Positions 52,615 through 62,210 of a DNA stretch of 64,000 nt are shown here, piece after piece. The stretch is from Moesziomyces globuligerus (lineage: Eukaryota; Basidiomycota; Ustilaginomycetes; Ustilaginales; Ustilaginaceae), in NCBI GenBank assembly GCA_030849465.1, contig JARVLF010000012.1:1-64000 (forward strand). Reading direction: 5' to 3'. A program made the position numbers and the translations under genes. The stretch's first letter is position 1, and every line of letters begins with the position of its first letter. The notes beneath the pieces were generated by a model. That model did not search any database and was not told where the DNA came from. It saw only the letters and a list, made by a program, of their open reading frames with translations.

Positions 52615-52693
52615 CACGGCTGGATGGCGAGCATCTTGTCCGTGCGCTCGCTTCCATCTCATCCACTCTCACCGCACAGCCGTCGACCTCAAC

Positions 52694-54643
52694 ATGCCTC
52701 CGCAACCCACCTATGACAACTGCGAATCCTGGCAGGACATTGTGGCCGAGCACCGGCGCACGCTCCAGCTGCCCGCCTCCACCATCTCGACCGACCCGCA
52801 GCTGACCGAGTGGAAGGAGCGCGCCAACGCACGCCTCGAGCCGCCATCCCAGGACAAGCCCGGCCCTGCCTTCGCAAAGCTTCTCCAGCACGAATCGACC
52901 CAGCGCATCTGGGCCTCGAAGCTCGACGCGCTCGTCGACGGGCTCGATGCTACCGCGCTCGTCGAGCTCACGCGCTCGGGCAAGGTCTCGGTGCACGACC
53001 TGACCCAGCACTTTCTCAGCCGAGCCTCGGTGGTCCATCAGGCCACCAACTGCCTCTCGCAAATCCTCGTCGACGATGCTCTGCAGCGCGCCCGAGAACT
53101 AGACCAAAAACGCAGCCAATTCGAGAGCGAGGGTCGGTTGGACGAGTTGGGCGAGCTCTTCGGTCTGCCCATGAGCATCAAGGGCCACATCCCCTACAAC
53201 CGCTTCGGTAACCAGCGCGGGTTCGTCTTCGACGTGCTGCCGGACCCGACCTCGCATCCGCTCGTACAGCGCAACCTCACCGCCAAACAGCTGCAGCTAC
53301 TCAAGGAAACGCAGGGCGGCTACGTGAGCGAGGAGCCGGTCAACGCCCACCTCGTCTCGCTGCTTCTGGGTGCAGATGCGGTGATCATCTGCAAGACCAC
53401 CATGCCGCAGGGCGTCATGCATCTCGACACCACCAGCAACCTGTACGGCCAGACGCTCAACCCGCACAACCTCGCGCTCAGCCCGGGAGGCTCGAGTGGT
53501 GGCGAGAGCGCGCTCATCTCGGGCGGAGGCGTGACGTTGGGCGTCGGCAGCGATATCGGCGGCTCGATCCGCCAGCCCTGTGCCGTCTGCGGGCTGTACG
53601 GCCTGCGACCTACAACGCAGCGCATTCCGTACGGCGGTGTGCGCTCCACGATGCCCGGTAGCGAGGGCGTCGGGTCGTCGATGGGGCCGATGGCGACTTC
53701 GCTGCGCGACATCGAGCGCTTCATGGCCAGCGTGCTCAACGAACGCACACGTCCGTGGGCGCGCGAGCACTACACGCTGCCGCTCCCGTGGCGCAAGGTC
53801 GATAGCCTGCTCAACGGTGGCTCGGGTCGGACGATTGTCGTCGGCGTGATGATGGAGGATGGCATGGTGCGGCCTACCACGCCGGTGCGACGTGCGCTCT
53901 CGCACTGGGTAGCAAAGCTGTCCTCAGCCAGCGCGGCGGGAGGAGGTGCGGCAAGGATCGAGCTTCGTCGATGGGATCCGCGCGATCTTCATCGGCGTGC
54001 GTGGGACCTGATCCGGTCACTGTACTTTATGGACTCGGGCAAGATGTTCCACCTCCTCTCCCGAGCCACGGGCGAGCCGTTGCTGCCCCTGACGCAGTTC
54101 ATCCTTTCGGAGCCCTTTGTCCGATCTGCCAGCGCGGATCTCGAGGCGGATGCGACCGAGGCCGGCACGAAGAGGGACGAGATGTCGGCGACCGATGTGA
54201 TGGCCAACGTGCGGGTACGCGAGGCGTTCAGGGCCGAATTCCTGCGGGCGTGGAACGCTCTCGGCCTCGACTGCCTCCTCTGCCCCGCCACGGCCAGCGT
54301 CGCCCCGCGCCCAAGCACGGTTCGATACTGGAACTACACGAGCGTCTTTAACCTCGTCGACTACCCCGGAATCGTGGTACCTTCGGGCTTCACGGCCGAC
54401 AGCGAGCTCGATCGTCAATTCGAAACCCGTCCCAGGACCGTAGAGGGGTTCGAGTATCCGCCCAGGAAGGACGAGAACGACTGGATGAGCGAGTTCGACC
54501 GCGACAACACGGTCGAGTACGAGCAGCACAGGGATGTCTTCAGCGGCGCGCCCGTCGGGCTGCAGCTCATCGGCCGAAGGTACATGGACGAAGAGCTCGT
54601 CAGGTACGCTGAACTCCTCGAGCATCTCGTCCGCTCCGCCTAA
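52694..54643 (+). CDS. Amidase (amidase-signature family)
   Basis: Single exon, 649 aa, longer than bacterial amidases (about 500) and near the size of fungal acetamidase or fatty-acid-amide-hydrolase-like enzymes. It hydrolyses a carboxylic amide to acid and ammonia or amine. The Ser-cisSer-Lys triad is visible: Lys in PMSIKGHIPY (about 164), cis-Ser in SPGGSSGGESA (about 267) and the nucleophile Ser in SDIGGSIRQP (about 291). No signal peptide or membrane span is evident at the N-terminus (MPPQPTYDNCESWQD), so it is probably cytosolic. The substrate cannot be told. It is the first of four enzyme genes in the same orientation. Confidence 0.93.
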   Translation: MPPQPTYDNCESWQDIVAEHRRTLQLPASTISTDPQLTEWKERANARLEPPSQDKPGPAFAKLLQHESTQRIWASKLDALVDGLDATALVELTRSGKVSVHDLTQHFLSRASVVHQATNCLSQILVDDALQRARELDQKRSQFESEGRLDELGELFGLPMSIKGHIPYNRFGNQRGFVFDVLPDPTSHPLVQRNLTAKQLQLLKETQGGYVSEEPVNAHLVSLLLGADAVIICKTTMPQGVMHLDTTSNLYGQTLNPHNLALSPGGSSGGESALISGGGVTLGVGSDIGGSIRQPCAVCGLYGLRPTTQRIPYGGVRSTMPGSEGVGSSMGPMATSLRDIERFMASVLNERTRPWAREHYTLPLPWRKVDSLLNGGSGRTIVVGVMMEDGMVRPTTPVRRALSHWVAKLSSASAAGGGAARIELRRWDPRDLHRRAWDLIRSLYFMDSGKMFHLLSRATGEPLLPLTQFILSEPFVRSASADLEADATEAGTKRDEMSATDVMANVRVREAFRAEFLRAWNALGLDCLLCPATASVAPRPSTVRYWNYTSVFNLVDYPGIVVPSGFTADSELDRQFETRPRTVEGFEYPPRKDENDWMSEFDRDNTVEYEQHRDVFSGAPVGLQLIGRRYMDEELVRYAELLEHLVRSA

Positions 54644-55475
54644 GACGTCGTCGTTGTCCTTGGCACAGTCGGGACTGAGGGGATTGCCGATCCGCAGCTC
54701 TCCGTGTAGCAAACTTGTCACACCAGCCTCTCAGCCATGGCCCAGACGCCAGCGCACAGCCCGAATAGACCTGAGTTCTCACGACACAAATACCACCAGC
54801 ATCGTCATGTGTTCCTAGACGCACGTGCGGGGCCCCAACCGCAATGACGCTATGCCGAGCACCCCGACCGTGTGGACCCCACCGGCTTTGCACCGCTGTC
54901 GTGTATCTGCCGTTACATCCGACAGGCTGGCAGGGGATCGCCGAACGCTTTAGGCTCTAGCTCAGCTCCGCTAGCCGACCTAGCATCGATGATCACGGCT
55001 GGGTCAAAGCCGTCCAGTGGGCTACGGCAATCTACAGCATTGTCTTTCCGCATGCACGGTGAGGTGGACGTGCACGACAGGCATTTGGGCCTTTGGGCGC
55101 TTTTCGGCGAATTAAGCGAGCAGAGAAGAGAGTGCCAAGAAAAGAAGCCGAAAAAAACGCGGGGGGAAGAGAGAGATCTCCGACGGATGGCCGCTCGGCA
55201 ACTTGGCCCAGCGAAGCTCTCGGGATTCTGTTCGGTCTTGGACGGACCAAGAACATCGTACGGCCAACACGCAGAGCCAGGAAACCCCGCAAACATCGCG
55301 GCCATGCTACAGCAGCATGGTGGCTAGCTTGCGCACAGCCGAGTGAGTCAGGAAGATTGCCGCCCCACTCTACCCCTGCAGCTCGTCATCGTGGGTGCGC
55401 AGGTATAAGTAGCAACCCTTCACCCTGCTTGTTCGGGGGAGGGAAAGGACAATCCTTCTTCCACTTACGAACATC
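54644..55475. other. Intergenic, 830 bp
   Basis: Between the amidase and GH43 genes. Only a TATAAG (55404-55409) near the next start is notable. Confidence 0.6.
55404..55409 (+). promoter_or_regulatory. TATA-like box of the GH43 gene
   Basis: GGTATAAGTAG lies 67-72 bp upstream of the ATG at 55476. Confidence 0.45.
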
Positions 55476-56537
55476 ATGTGGAGTGTACTCAAGACTACGC
55501 TGGTCGCCGCTTCGATTGGATTGCTTTCTGCCGCAAACGCGGTGGTGGCTGCACCCATCGGCAGTCGTGCGTTGGCGGAGAGGGCCGAGTCTTACGTCGG
55601 ATATGGCTTCTACTACTTCATCGGCAATGCGGCGGGCGAGGAGCGGATCTTTGCAGCCGTGAGCAAGGGCAACAGTCCGACCGAGTGGGATGTGATCAAC
55701 GGCGGGCAGCCGATCCTGACCTCGACGGTGGGTACGCAGGGGGTTCGCGATCCTAGCATCGTGCGCTCGGCCGACGGGAGCAAGTTCTACCTGCTCGCCA
55801 CGGACCTCAACATCGGCTCGGGCACTTCGTTCGGCGAAGGATCGACCAAGGGTTCGCGCAGCATCGTCGTGTGGGAGAGCAGCGACAACCTCAACACCTG
55901 GTCTGCTCCGCGTCTGGTGGAAGTGATCGGTCCAGAGGCGGGTAGTGCGTGGGCACCCGAGGCGCTGTACAACCCAGCCACGCAGCAGTACGACGTCTAC
56001 TTTTCGGCCAAACTCTGGTCCGATGATGATCCGGACCACACCGGTGATTCGTACTACCGCATCATGCGCGCCAGCACCACCGACTTCACCTCGTTCTCCC
56101 CCGCCGAGGTCTACGTCGACCGCAACGGCGATTCGGTGCTCGACCTCACCTTCCTCAAGACCGACGACGCGCTCTACCGCTTCATCAAGAACGAGAACCC
56201 CACCTCGGACCCGCATCCGCTCACCGTCTACCAGGAACGCAGCAGCAACGCCGCCGCCGACGGCAGCTGGTCCAAGGTCACCGAGAACATCGGCGCCGGC
56301 GAGATCGGTGCAAACGAAGGCCCAACGGCGTTTGTCGACAATGTCGACCCCTCAAAGTCGTGGCTCTGGGTAGACGAGTACACCAATCGCGGCTACGTCG
56401 CCCTCAGCTCCTCCAACGCGGCTGCAGGAGGCTGGAAGCTCGACTCGTCCGCCGCTGAGCCCAGCAACCACGCCCGCCACGGAACCATCATCCCGCTCAA
56501 CCAGCAGCAGTTTGACATCCTCCGTGCCCAGGTCTAA
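55476..56537 (+). CDS. Secreted glycoside hydrolase family 43-like enzyme
   Basis: Single exon, 353 aa. A signal peptide (MWSVLKTTLVAASIGLLSAANAV, cleavage near VVAAP) marks it as secreted. The rest has the short repeated strands of a five-bladed propeller. Likely catalytic acids are Asp in GVRDPSIVRSADG (about 92) and Glu in AWAPEALYNPATQQYDVYFS (about 163), with the late motif HARHGTIIPL. GH43 enzymes remove arabinose or xylose from plant wall polysaccharides, which suits a plant-associated fungus. Which sugar is cut is not clear, and the GH32/GH62/GH43 superfamily is broad. No carbohydrate-binding module is seen. Confidence 0.85.
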   Translation: MWSVLKTTLVAASIGLLSAANAVVAAPIGSRALAERAESYVGYGFYYFIGNAAGEERIFAAVSKGNSPTEWDVINGGQPILTSTVGTQGVRDPSIVRSADGSKFYLLATDLNIGSGTSFGEGSTKGSRSIVVWESSDNLNTWSAPRLVEVIGPEAGSAWAPEALYNPATQQYDVYFSAKLWSDDDPDHTGDSYYRIMRASTTDFTSFSPAEVYVDRNGDSVLDLTFLKTDDALYRFIKNENPTSDPHPLTVYQERSSNAAADGSWSKVTENIGAGEIGANEGPTAFVDNVDPSKSWLWVDEYTNRGYVALSSSNAAAGGWKLDSSAAEPSNHARHGTIIPLNQQQFDILRAQV

Positions 56538-57186
56538 GCCTCCTTAGCCACGTGGGCAATGACCGGCAATGGCCGGCCATGGCCGGCTTCCTCATGACCT
56601 GAAATGACAACCAATGCCGGACCCGTCCCGTCCGCGAAATGAGCATGCTCGAGGCCGGCTTCGAGAGCCGGAGTGAGAGTTGGGCATCAAGTGAACCTCG
56701 TCGTAAAATGAAGTCCGGATGTTACAGCCGAGGGTGGGAGCGCAAGGTTGCCGCCGAGCATGGAGGTCGCCGCTCGAAGTCGCCGCCCAAAACGTGCCTA
56801 TCGAGAGGAACCGCTTCTCTGAACGGGGCAACTCGATGCGCGCTAGTGCTGGACTGTTCATTGCGAGATTCGCCACATGCACACAATGGTGCGAGACCCG
56901 ACGGTTCGACAGAGCTCGGGAATGAAGGCGCAAAAGAACGACCGCTCGAGCGGACCCTGGACCCAAATGAATTGGCCGGGCCGCCCGCGTGCCGATGCGC
57001 AGATGTCAGAACGCTCATCATGACTCCACTGGAGCGCAAGGGCCATGCGCAGTCGCAGTTGTTAACTCAGCCACACCTGTCCGATTTCGCACTCTTCATA
57101 CCCTATATAACCCCCCTCCTTCTCCCTTCTCCGTTTCGCTTCGAAGCGTCGTCACCTGGTTGCACACCTTCCCCGTCTTGCACGTC
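56538..57186. other. Intergenic, 650 bp
   Basis: Between the GH43 and monooxygenase genes. It begins with repeated GGCCGGC/ATGGCCGG words (56560-56587). TATATAA at 57104-57110 is the next gene's box. Confidence 0.6.
57104..57110 (+). promoter_or_regulatory. TATA box of the flavin monooxygenase gene
   Basis: CTATATAACC lies about 80 bp upstream of ATG 57187 and downstream of an upstream in-frame ATG (56989), which supports the shorter protein. Confidence 0.55.
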
Positions 57187-58992
57187 ATGTCTGGGCAGGC
57201 TACCGAGTACGAGGCGGTCATCGTGGGCGCCGGGCCTTCGGGCATCGCTGCGGCGTGCGAGATGAAGCGCCAGCTCGGGCTGAGCAAGCTCGCCATCTTT
57301 GAGCGCGGGAGCGACTTTGGCGGGACGTGGTATCACAACGTCTATCCGGGTGCGGCCTGCGACGTGCCGCCGCGCCTCTACTCGTTTTCCTTCCACCAGA
57401 AAAAGGTGTGGAACCACTTCATGGCGCGCCAGGCCGAGATGAAGGCCTACCTCGAAGAGGTCGCCCGCGCCTTTGACCTCTATCCGCTGGCGCGCTTCGG
57501 CACCGAGGTCTACGCCGCAGACTGGATCGAGGAGCACACGCACTGGCGCGTAAAGTACCGCAGCATCCACTCGGACCACCACGGCGTCGTCACGGCGCGC
57601 GTGCTCGTCAACGGCTCGGGCGCTCTCAGCGTCCCGCGCGACTGCGACGTCCCCGGCCACGAATCGTTCCGCGGCCCGCTCTTCCACTCGGCCAAGTGGG
57701 ATACCAAGGCCGATCTGGTGGGCAAGGACGTCGTCGTCCTGGGCAATGGCTGCTCCGCTACGCAGATCGTCCCCTCGATCGCCAAGAAGGCCAAGTCGGT
57801 CACCCAGATCGTCAGGGCAAAGCACTGGTATGCGCCCACACCCGACGATCCCTTCCGCGCCCCCGCCATGCGCTGGCTCGAACAAAACCTTCCCGGCTTC
57901 ATCAGGTTCGAGCGCGCCATCTTCTCCGTCTTCCTCGACATCCACTTTATCCAGGCGTGGAACCGCGAGGGTCGGGCGGCGCGCGACAGGTTCGCCGCCA
58001 ATTCGACGCTCTACGTCCGCACCGTCGCTCCCGAGCGCTACCACCACCTCCTCATCCCGACGCAGGAAGAGCTCCAGGTGGCCTGCAAGCGTCGCGTCTT
58101 TGACGAAGCCTACGTCCCCAGCCTCAACCTGCCCAATGTCGACCTCACCAACGACCAGGCCGAGCGCATCACCGAGGACACGGTCATCCTTCAGTCCGGA
58201 CGCAAGCTGCCTGCCGATGTCATCGTGCTCGCCTCGGGCTTCAAGAGCGGCGAGACCGCCATCCAGATGCGCGTCACCGGCCGCAACGGCAAGGAGCTCA
58301 ACGAAGTCTGGCGCAAGGGGGGTGCGCCGCAAGCCTACCGCTCGACGCTCTGCCACGACTTCCCCAACCTCTTCCTCGTCTGGGGGCCCAACAGCGTTAC
58401 GGGCCACTTTAGCGCCATTTACACGATCGAGAGCTCGGTGCGTCTGATGTGCACGCTGCTCAAGCCGGTCTTTTCCGGGCCAAAGTCGGTCGAGCCTCTG
58501 CAGAGGTCGGCGGGTCGGGCGGTGGATGTCAAGGCCGAGGCGCAGCAGAAGGAGGACGCGATGATCACCCACCAGATGCGCGACCTCATCTACACCTCGG
58601 GCTGTAAGGGCTGGTATACCAATGACCAAGGCCGCGTCTCGACGCTCTATCCGGGCTTCCAGCTCACCTTTGCCTGGCGCAGCGACCATCCCGTCGCGCG
58701 TGACTTTGCCTACACCGGCCTCCCGCACAACGCGCGCCCGTCGGCATCGTGGAGCTGGTTCCAGCAGCTCGCCTCGTGGTTGAGGCTCGGAGACGTGCCC
58801 GAGTACAGGCCCGAGAAGCTCAGCCAGAGGAGCTGGCTCGTCAAGTACCTCGCCGATCCTACAGGCAAGCTGATCGGCTGGCTCAGTCTCAAGTGGCTCC
58901 TCGCCATGGTCTGGCTCGTCGACAAGACCATGTTCTACACCCGCGGCCAGGCCGACTTTGAACGCATCAAGACCCGATACATCGAGCAGTGA
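57187..58992 (+). CDS. Baeyer-Villiger-type flavin monooxygenase
   Basis: ATG 57187 gives 601 aa. It should insert one oxygen atom from O2 next to a ketone (or oxidise a heteroatom) using FAD and NADPH. The FAD site GAGPSGIAAA is at about 13-22, followed by GGTWYHNVYPGAACDVP. The family fingerprint FRGPLFHSAKWD matches FxGxxxHxxxW (about 161-172). The NADP-site motif is VLGNGCSATQIVPS (about 184-197). The C-terminus has hydrophobic stretches (WLSLKWLLAMVWLVDK), so membrane contact is possible. It is longer than classical N-hydroxylating monooxygenases. The substrate is unknown. Confidence 0.92.
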   Translation: MSGQATEYEAVIVGAGPSGIAAACEMKRQLGLSKLAIFERGSDFGGTWYHNVYPGAACDVPPRLYSFSFHQKKVWNHFMARQAEMKAYLEEVARAFDLYPLARFGTEVYAADWIEEHTHWRVKYRSIHSDHHGVVTARVLVNGSGALSVPRDCDVPGHESFRGPLFHSAKWDTKADLVGKDVVVLGNGCSATQIVPSIAKKAKSVTQIVRAKHWYAPTPDDPFRAPAMRWLEQNLPGFIRFERAIFSVFLDIHFIQAWNREGRAARDRFAANSTLYVRTVAPERYHHLLIPTQEELQVACKRRVFDEAYVPSLNLPNVDLTNDQAERITEDTVILQSGRKLPADVIVLASGFKSGETAIQMRVTGRNGKELNEVWRKGGAPQAYRSTLCHDFPNLFLVWGPNSVTGHFSAIYTIESSVRLMCTLLKPVFSGPKSVEPLQRSAGRAVDVKAEAQQKEDAMITHQMRDLIYTSGCKGWYTNDQGRVSTLYPGFQLTFAWRSDHPVARDFAYTGLPHNARPSASWSWFQQLASWLRLGDVPEYRPEKLSQRSWLVKYLADPTGKLIGWLSLKWLLAMVWLVDKTMFYTRGQADFERIKTRYIEQ

Positions 58993-59054
58993 GCATCGAC
59001 GAGCAGCACCCAAGCCACATTGGGTTTCAACAGCCCGCAACTCGTCCAACGACA

Positions 59055-59070
59055 CCCCCCCCCCCCCCCC
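59055..59070. repeat. Homopolymer C16
   Basis: Sixteen consecutive C about 65 bp after the monooxygenase stop codon. Its length may be unreliable in the assembly. Confidence 0.8.
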
Positions 59071-59522
59071 GCCCCTCCTTCGTTTTGGTCAAAATATCGC
59101 CGTGATCACCTCCGCGCTCGTAATCAAGCATGCTGCACGGCTTCTTTCCTCTGCTGATCTACAGAAACACAGCGTGACCGTAGCACATCGTGGGGTCTTG
59201 AGAGAGCGAGGCGTCGTTCCGCACGAGTCACTGTGAGCGCTCCACGACAGGTGAGGTGCGCGCTGTCGGACACGGCTAGGTGGATCAGCCGCGGCCGCGT
59301 TGTCAAGCACGTCGGGCTGCCGCGCTGAATCACCCTCACTCCCGCCGCCAGCACGGGCCTGAGCTACACGCACTGCATTGCCTGTTCGCCACTCAGCACT
59401 GGCTTTCGATGCGGCAACTCAGCGCTGGCGCTCAGCACGGGCACGACCGTCGAGACTGCGCCATGCGAGCCGTACACTTGTGCAGCGCCCGTCGCGGCGG
59501 CTGAGCCTTTCGGATGGATATG

Positions 59523-59530
59523 TATATAAG
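59523..59530 (+). promoter_or_regulatory. TATA box of the phosphoketolase gene
   Basis: TATATAAG lies 62-69 bp upstream of ATG 59592. An earlier in-frame ATG (59514) lies upstream of the box and is unlikely to be used. Confidence 0.6.
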
Positions 59531-59591
59531 CCTCCGCTTGCCATCCCTTTTCTGTATGTGGGCCACTGCATCTAGCCCACGTTTCGCCATC

Positions 59592-62210
59592 ATGACTGCG
59601 CCTGCTGGCTTCCATCTGATCCCGTCGCACATTGATGCCGACGTTGCGCTGCGCGACCAAGAGGTGCATCTCATCCTTCCCGACCACGCGCACGCCGAGA
59701 AGATCTACGACCTCGAGGCGATCCAAGCGTTCCAGTCTGCGGCCAACTACCTCGCCGTGGCGCAGATCTACCTGCTGGACAACGTGCTGCTCTCTTCGCC
59801 GCTCGACTACCATGCGCACGTCAAGAAGCGGCTGCTCGGCCACTTTGGCACCGTCCCCGGGCTGGTCTTGGCCTACACACACACTACCGCGCTCCTCTCG
59901 CGCATCGAGCACAGCGTCGCCGCAGGAAAAGACACGCACCAGCCTCGAGCGATCTTCGTGACCGGTCCAGGCCATGGCGCTCCAGCCGTGCTGGCGTGCC
60001 TGTACCTGGAAGGGTCGATCTCGAAGTTCTCTCCCGCCGAGTCGATCAGCGCCGCAGGCGTGGATCGGTTTGTCAAGAACTTTTGCTGGCCCAACTCGGT
60101 GCGTCCGAGCCATGTGACTGCGACGACGCCCGGCGCCATCCACGAAGGCGGAGAGCTCGGCTATTCTCTCTCGGTGGCGTACGGTGCGGTGTTGGACAAG
60201 CCCGATCTGATCGCCGTGGCGGTGGTCGGCGACGGTGAGGCCGAGACGGGCCCGACGGCGACGGCGTGGCATGCGCACAAGTTTATCGATCCCGTCGAGT
60301 GCGGTGCGGTGCTGCCGATCCTGCACCTGAACCGGTTCAAGATCAGCGAAAAGACGATCGCCGGCGCGATGGACAGGCAGGAGCTGCTGGCGCTCTTTAC
60401 GGGCTACGGCTACCAGGTGCGCTTTGTCGACTACTACCAGCATCTCGGCAACCGCCACACGCGCCCAGGCGAACGCGAGGCAGCCGCCTTGGACGTCGAT
60501 ATGGCCGTCAGCCTCGACTGGGCCTACACGCAGATCCGCAAGATCCAGAAGGCGGCACGCGACGCCCAACCCATCCGCAAGCCGCGCTGGCCGATGATCA
60601 TCCTCGTCTCGCCCAAAGGCTGGGGAGGTCCGCAGCACGTCGACGGGCTGCAGATCGAGGGAACCTTTCGCAGTCACCAAGTGCCGCTGCACGTCGATGC
60701 GAGCTCGCCGCCGGAGCGGCTTGCGATGCTGGAGAGGTGGCTGCGCTCGTACGAGCCGCACCGGTGGTTCGGCCGGACGGGAGACGCGCTCGCGGGGCTC
60801 GAGCTCAGCTCGGTCGTGACACGCATGCTGCCGAGCGAGGCGCTGCGCATGGGCCAGGTGCGCGAGCTGACGGAACGCAGTGCGGACCTCGTCGACGTCG
60901 ACACGGATCGCTTCATGGTCGCTGCCGAAACGACGGCGGGAGCCAAGGTGCAAGTGTCGGCCATGGAGCGCTGCGGCGCGTACCTTGCTGCGCTGCTGCC
61001 GGCCAACGCGGATCGGCTGCTCGTCTTCTCGCCCGACGAGCTGGTGTCGAACAGGCTCGATGCGGCGCTCTCGTTGCCGGGCTTCAAGGCGCGCAAGTTC
61101 GAGCACGTGGCCGAGGGACAAGTGACAGGCTCGGAGCGACGAGCAGGCCTGAGGAGTGGACGGGTGATTGAGATGCTGAGCGAGCACACGCTGCAGGGGC
61201 TCGCGCAGGGCTATGCGCTAACGGGCCGGATCGGCGTCTATCCTAGCTACGAGGCGTTCCTCAGCATCGTGACGACGATGATCTGTCAGTTTGCCAAGTT
61301 CCTCAAGGAGGCCCGGGCGACGGGGTGGAGGCCGGCGGTGCCGTCGATCACGTACGTCGAGACGTCTACGCTGTGGCGGCAGGAGAGCAACGGGTTTAGT
61401 CACCAGTCGCCCGGGCTGGTGAATGCGGTGTTGGATCTGCCGCACAATGTGGCGCGCGTCTACTTGCCGCCGGATGCCAACTGTGCGCTCTCGACGCTGG
61501 CGCACTGTGTGCGCAGCCGCAACTACGTGAACCTCGTCGTGGGCAGCAAGCAGCCGGGCCGCGTGTATCTGAGCGCCGACGAGGCGCATGCGCACTGTCG
61601 AGCTGGCGCGAGCATCTGGCATGCCTACTCGACCGACGCTGGTCGAGATCCGGACGTGGTCGTCGTCGGCATCGGTACCGAGACCACGGCCGAAGCCATT
61701 GCTGCCACCGAGTTGCTGCGCCAGGACGGCGAGGGTGGTGTGCTGCGGGTTCGATTCGTCAATGTGACGGATCTGATGATCCTCAGTTCCCGCTCGGTGC
61801 ATCCGCACGCGCTGAGCGACGAGGCGTTGATCGCGCTCTTCACACCCTCTGCTCCTGTGGTCATCAACTTCCACGGCTACGCCACCGCCGTCCGGGGATT
61901 GCTGGGAGACCGGTTGGCGGGAGAACGCCGCCGACCGAGCGAGATTCTGGGGTATAGGGAGGAGGGAACCACGACGACGCCGTTGAGCATGCTCTTGCTC
62001 AACGGCACGGACCGCTTCAGCGTCGCGCGCGCCGCGCTCCGACTGGTCAGACAAGCGGCCGAGATGCAACACGCGGCCGAACGCGATGCCAGACTGAAGA
62101 AGCTCGACGAGCAGATGATGCTGCTGGAAACGACGTTGGACCAGGCGAGACGCAGGTGCCAGGCGTACATCCAAGTGCATGGTTGCGATCCCCCCGATCT
62201 CGTCGCCTGA
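59592..62210 (+). CDS. Phosphoketolase (xylulose-5-P/fructose-6-P)
   Basis: ATG 59592 gives 872 aa, a little above the usual 790-830. It splits xylulose 5-phosphate (and possibly fructose 6-phosphate) with phosphate into acetyl phosphate and glyceraldehyde 3-phosphate (or erythrose 4-phosphate). TPP-dependent motifs are visible: TGPGHGAPAVLA (about 126), VGDGEAETGPTATAWH (about 213-228), SPKGWGGP (about 342-350) and the tail region LWRQESNGFSHQSPG (about 597-611). Neighbours are three enzyme genes in the same direction. In fungi this enzyme, with acetate kinase or phosphotransacetylase, makes a shortcut from pentoses to acetyl units; those partners are not in this window. The C-terminus ends in a possible helical tail. 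Confidence 0.95.
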   Translation: MTAPAGFHLIPSHIDADVALRDQEVHLILPDHAHAEKIYDLEAIQAFQSAANYLAVAQIYLLDNVLLSSPLDYHAHVKKRLLGHFGTVPGLVLAYTHTTALLSRIEHSVAAGKDTHQPRAIFVTGPGHGAPAVLACLYLEGSISKFSPAESISAAGVDRFVKNFCWPNSVRPSHVTATTPGAIHEGGELGYSLSVAYGAVLDKPDLIAVAVVGDGEAETGPTATAWHAHKFIDPVECGAVLPILHLNRFKISEKTIAGAMDRQELLALFTGYGYQVRFVDYYQHLGNRHTRPGEREAAALDVDMAVSLDWAYTQIRKIQKAARDAQPIRKPRWPMIILVSPKGWGGPQHVDGLQIEGTFRSHQVPLHVDASSPPERLAMLERWLRSYEPHRWFGRTGDALAGLELSSVVTRMLPSEALRMGQVRELTERSADLVDVDTDRFMVAAETTAGAKVQVSAMERCGAYLAALLPANADRLLVFSPDELVSNRLDAALSLPGFKARKFEHVAEGQVTGSERRAGLRSGRVIEMLSEHTLQGLAQGYALTGRIGVYPSYEAFLSIVTTMICQFAKFLKEARATGWRPAVPSITYVETSTLWRQESNGFSHQSPGLVNAVLDLPHNVARVYLPPDANCALSTLAHCVRSRNYVNLVVGSKQPGRVYLSADEAHAHCRAGASIWHAYSTDAGRDPDVVVVGIGTETTAEAIAATELLRQDGEGGVLRVRFVNVTDLMILSSRSVHPHALSDEALIALFTPSAPVVINFHGYATAVRGLLGDRLAGERRRPSEILGYREEGTTTTPLSMLLLNGTDRFSVARAALRLVRQAAEMQHAAERDARLKKLDEQMMLLETTLDQARRRCQAYIQVHGCDPPDLVA

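Larger units (their letters stand above)
49157..52693. other. Gene-poor 3.5-kb region
   Basis: No frame here looks coding; those present lack domain-like composition and overlap on all strands. Structures seen are a 9-bp inverted TACAGTA/TACTGTA pair at 50219-50244, an AT-rich patch at 50142-50166, a perfect 16-bp hairpin at 50876-50912, a 15-bp tandem duplication at 51562-51594 and a TATA-like box of the amidase gene at 52607-52614. Confidence 0.6.
58993..59591. other. Intergenic with poly-C tract, 600 bp
   Basis: A run of 16 C at 59055-59070 lies just after the monooxygenase stop. TATATAAG at 59523-59530 belongs to the phosphoketolase gene. Confidence 0.6.

Noticed and set aside
56989..57186. 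66-residue extension of the monooxygenase
   Set aside because: It starts upstream of the TATATAA box, and the FAD motif is at the normal distance from ATG 57187.
59514..59591. Upstream start of the phosphoketolase
   Set aside because: The ATG lies before the TATATAAG box, so it would not be in the transcript.
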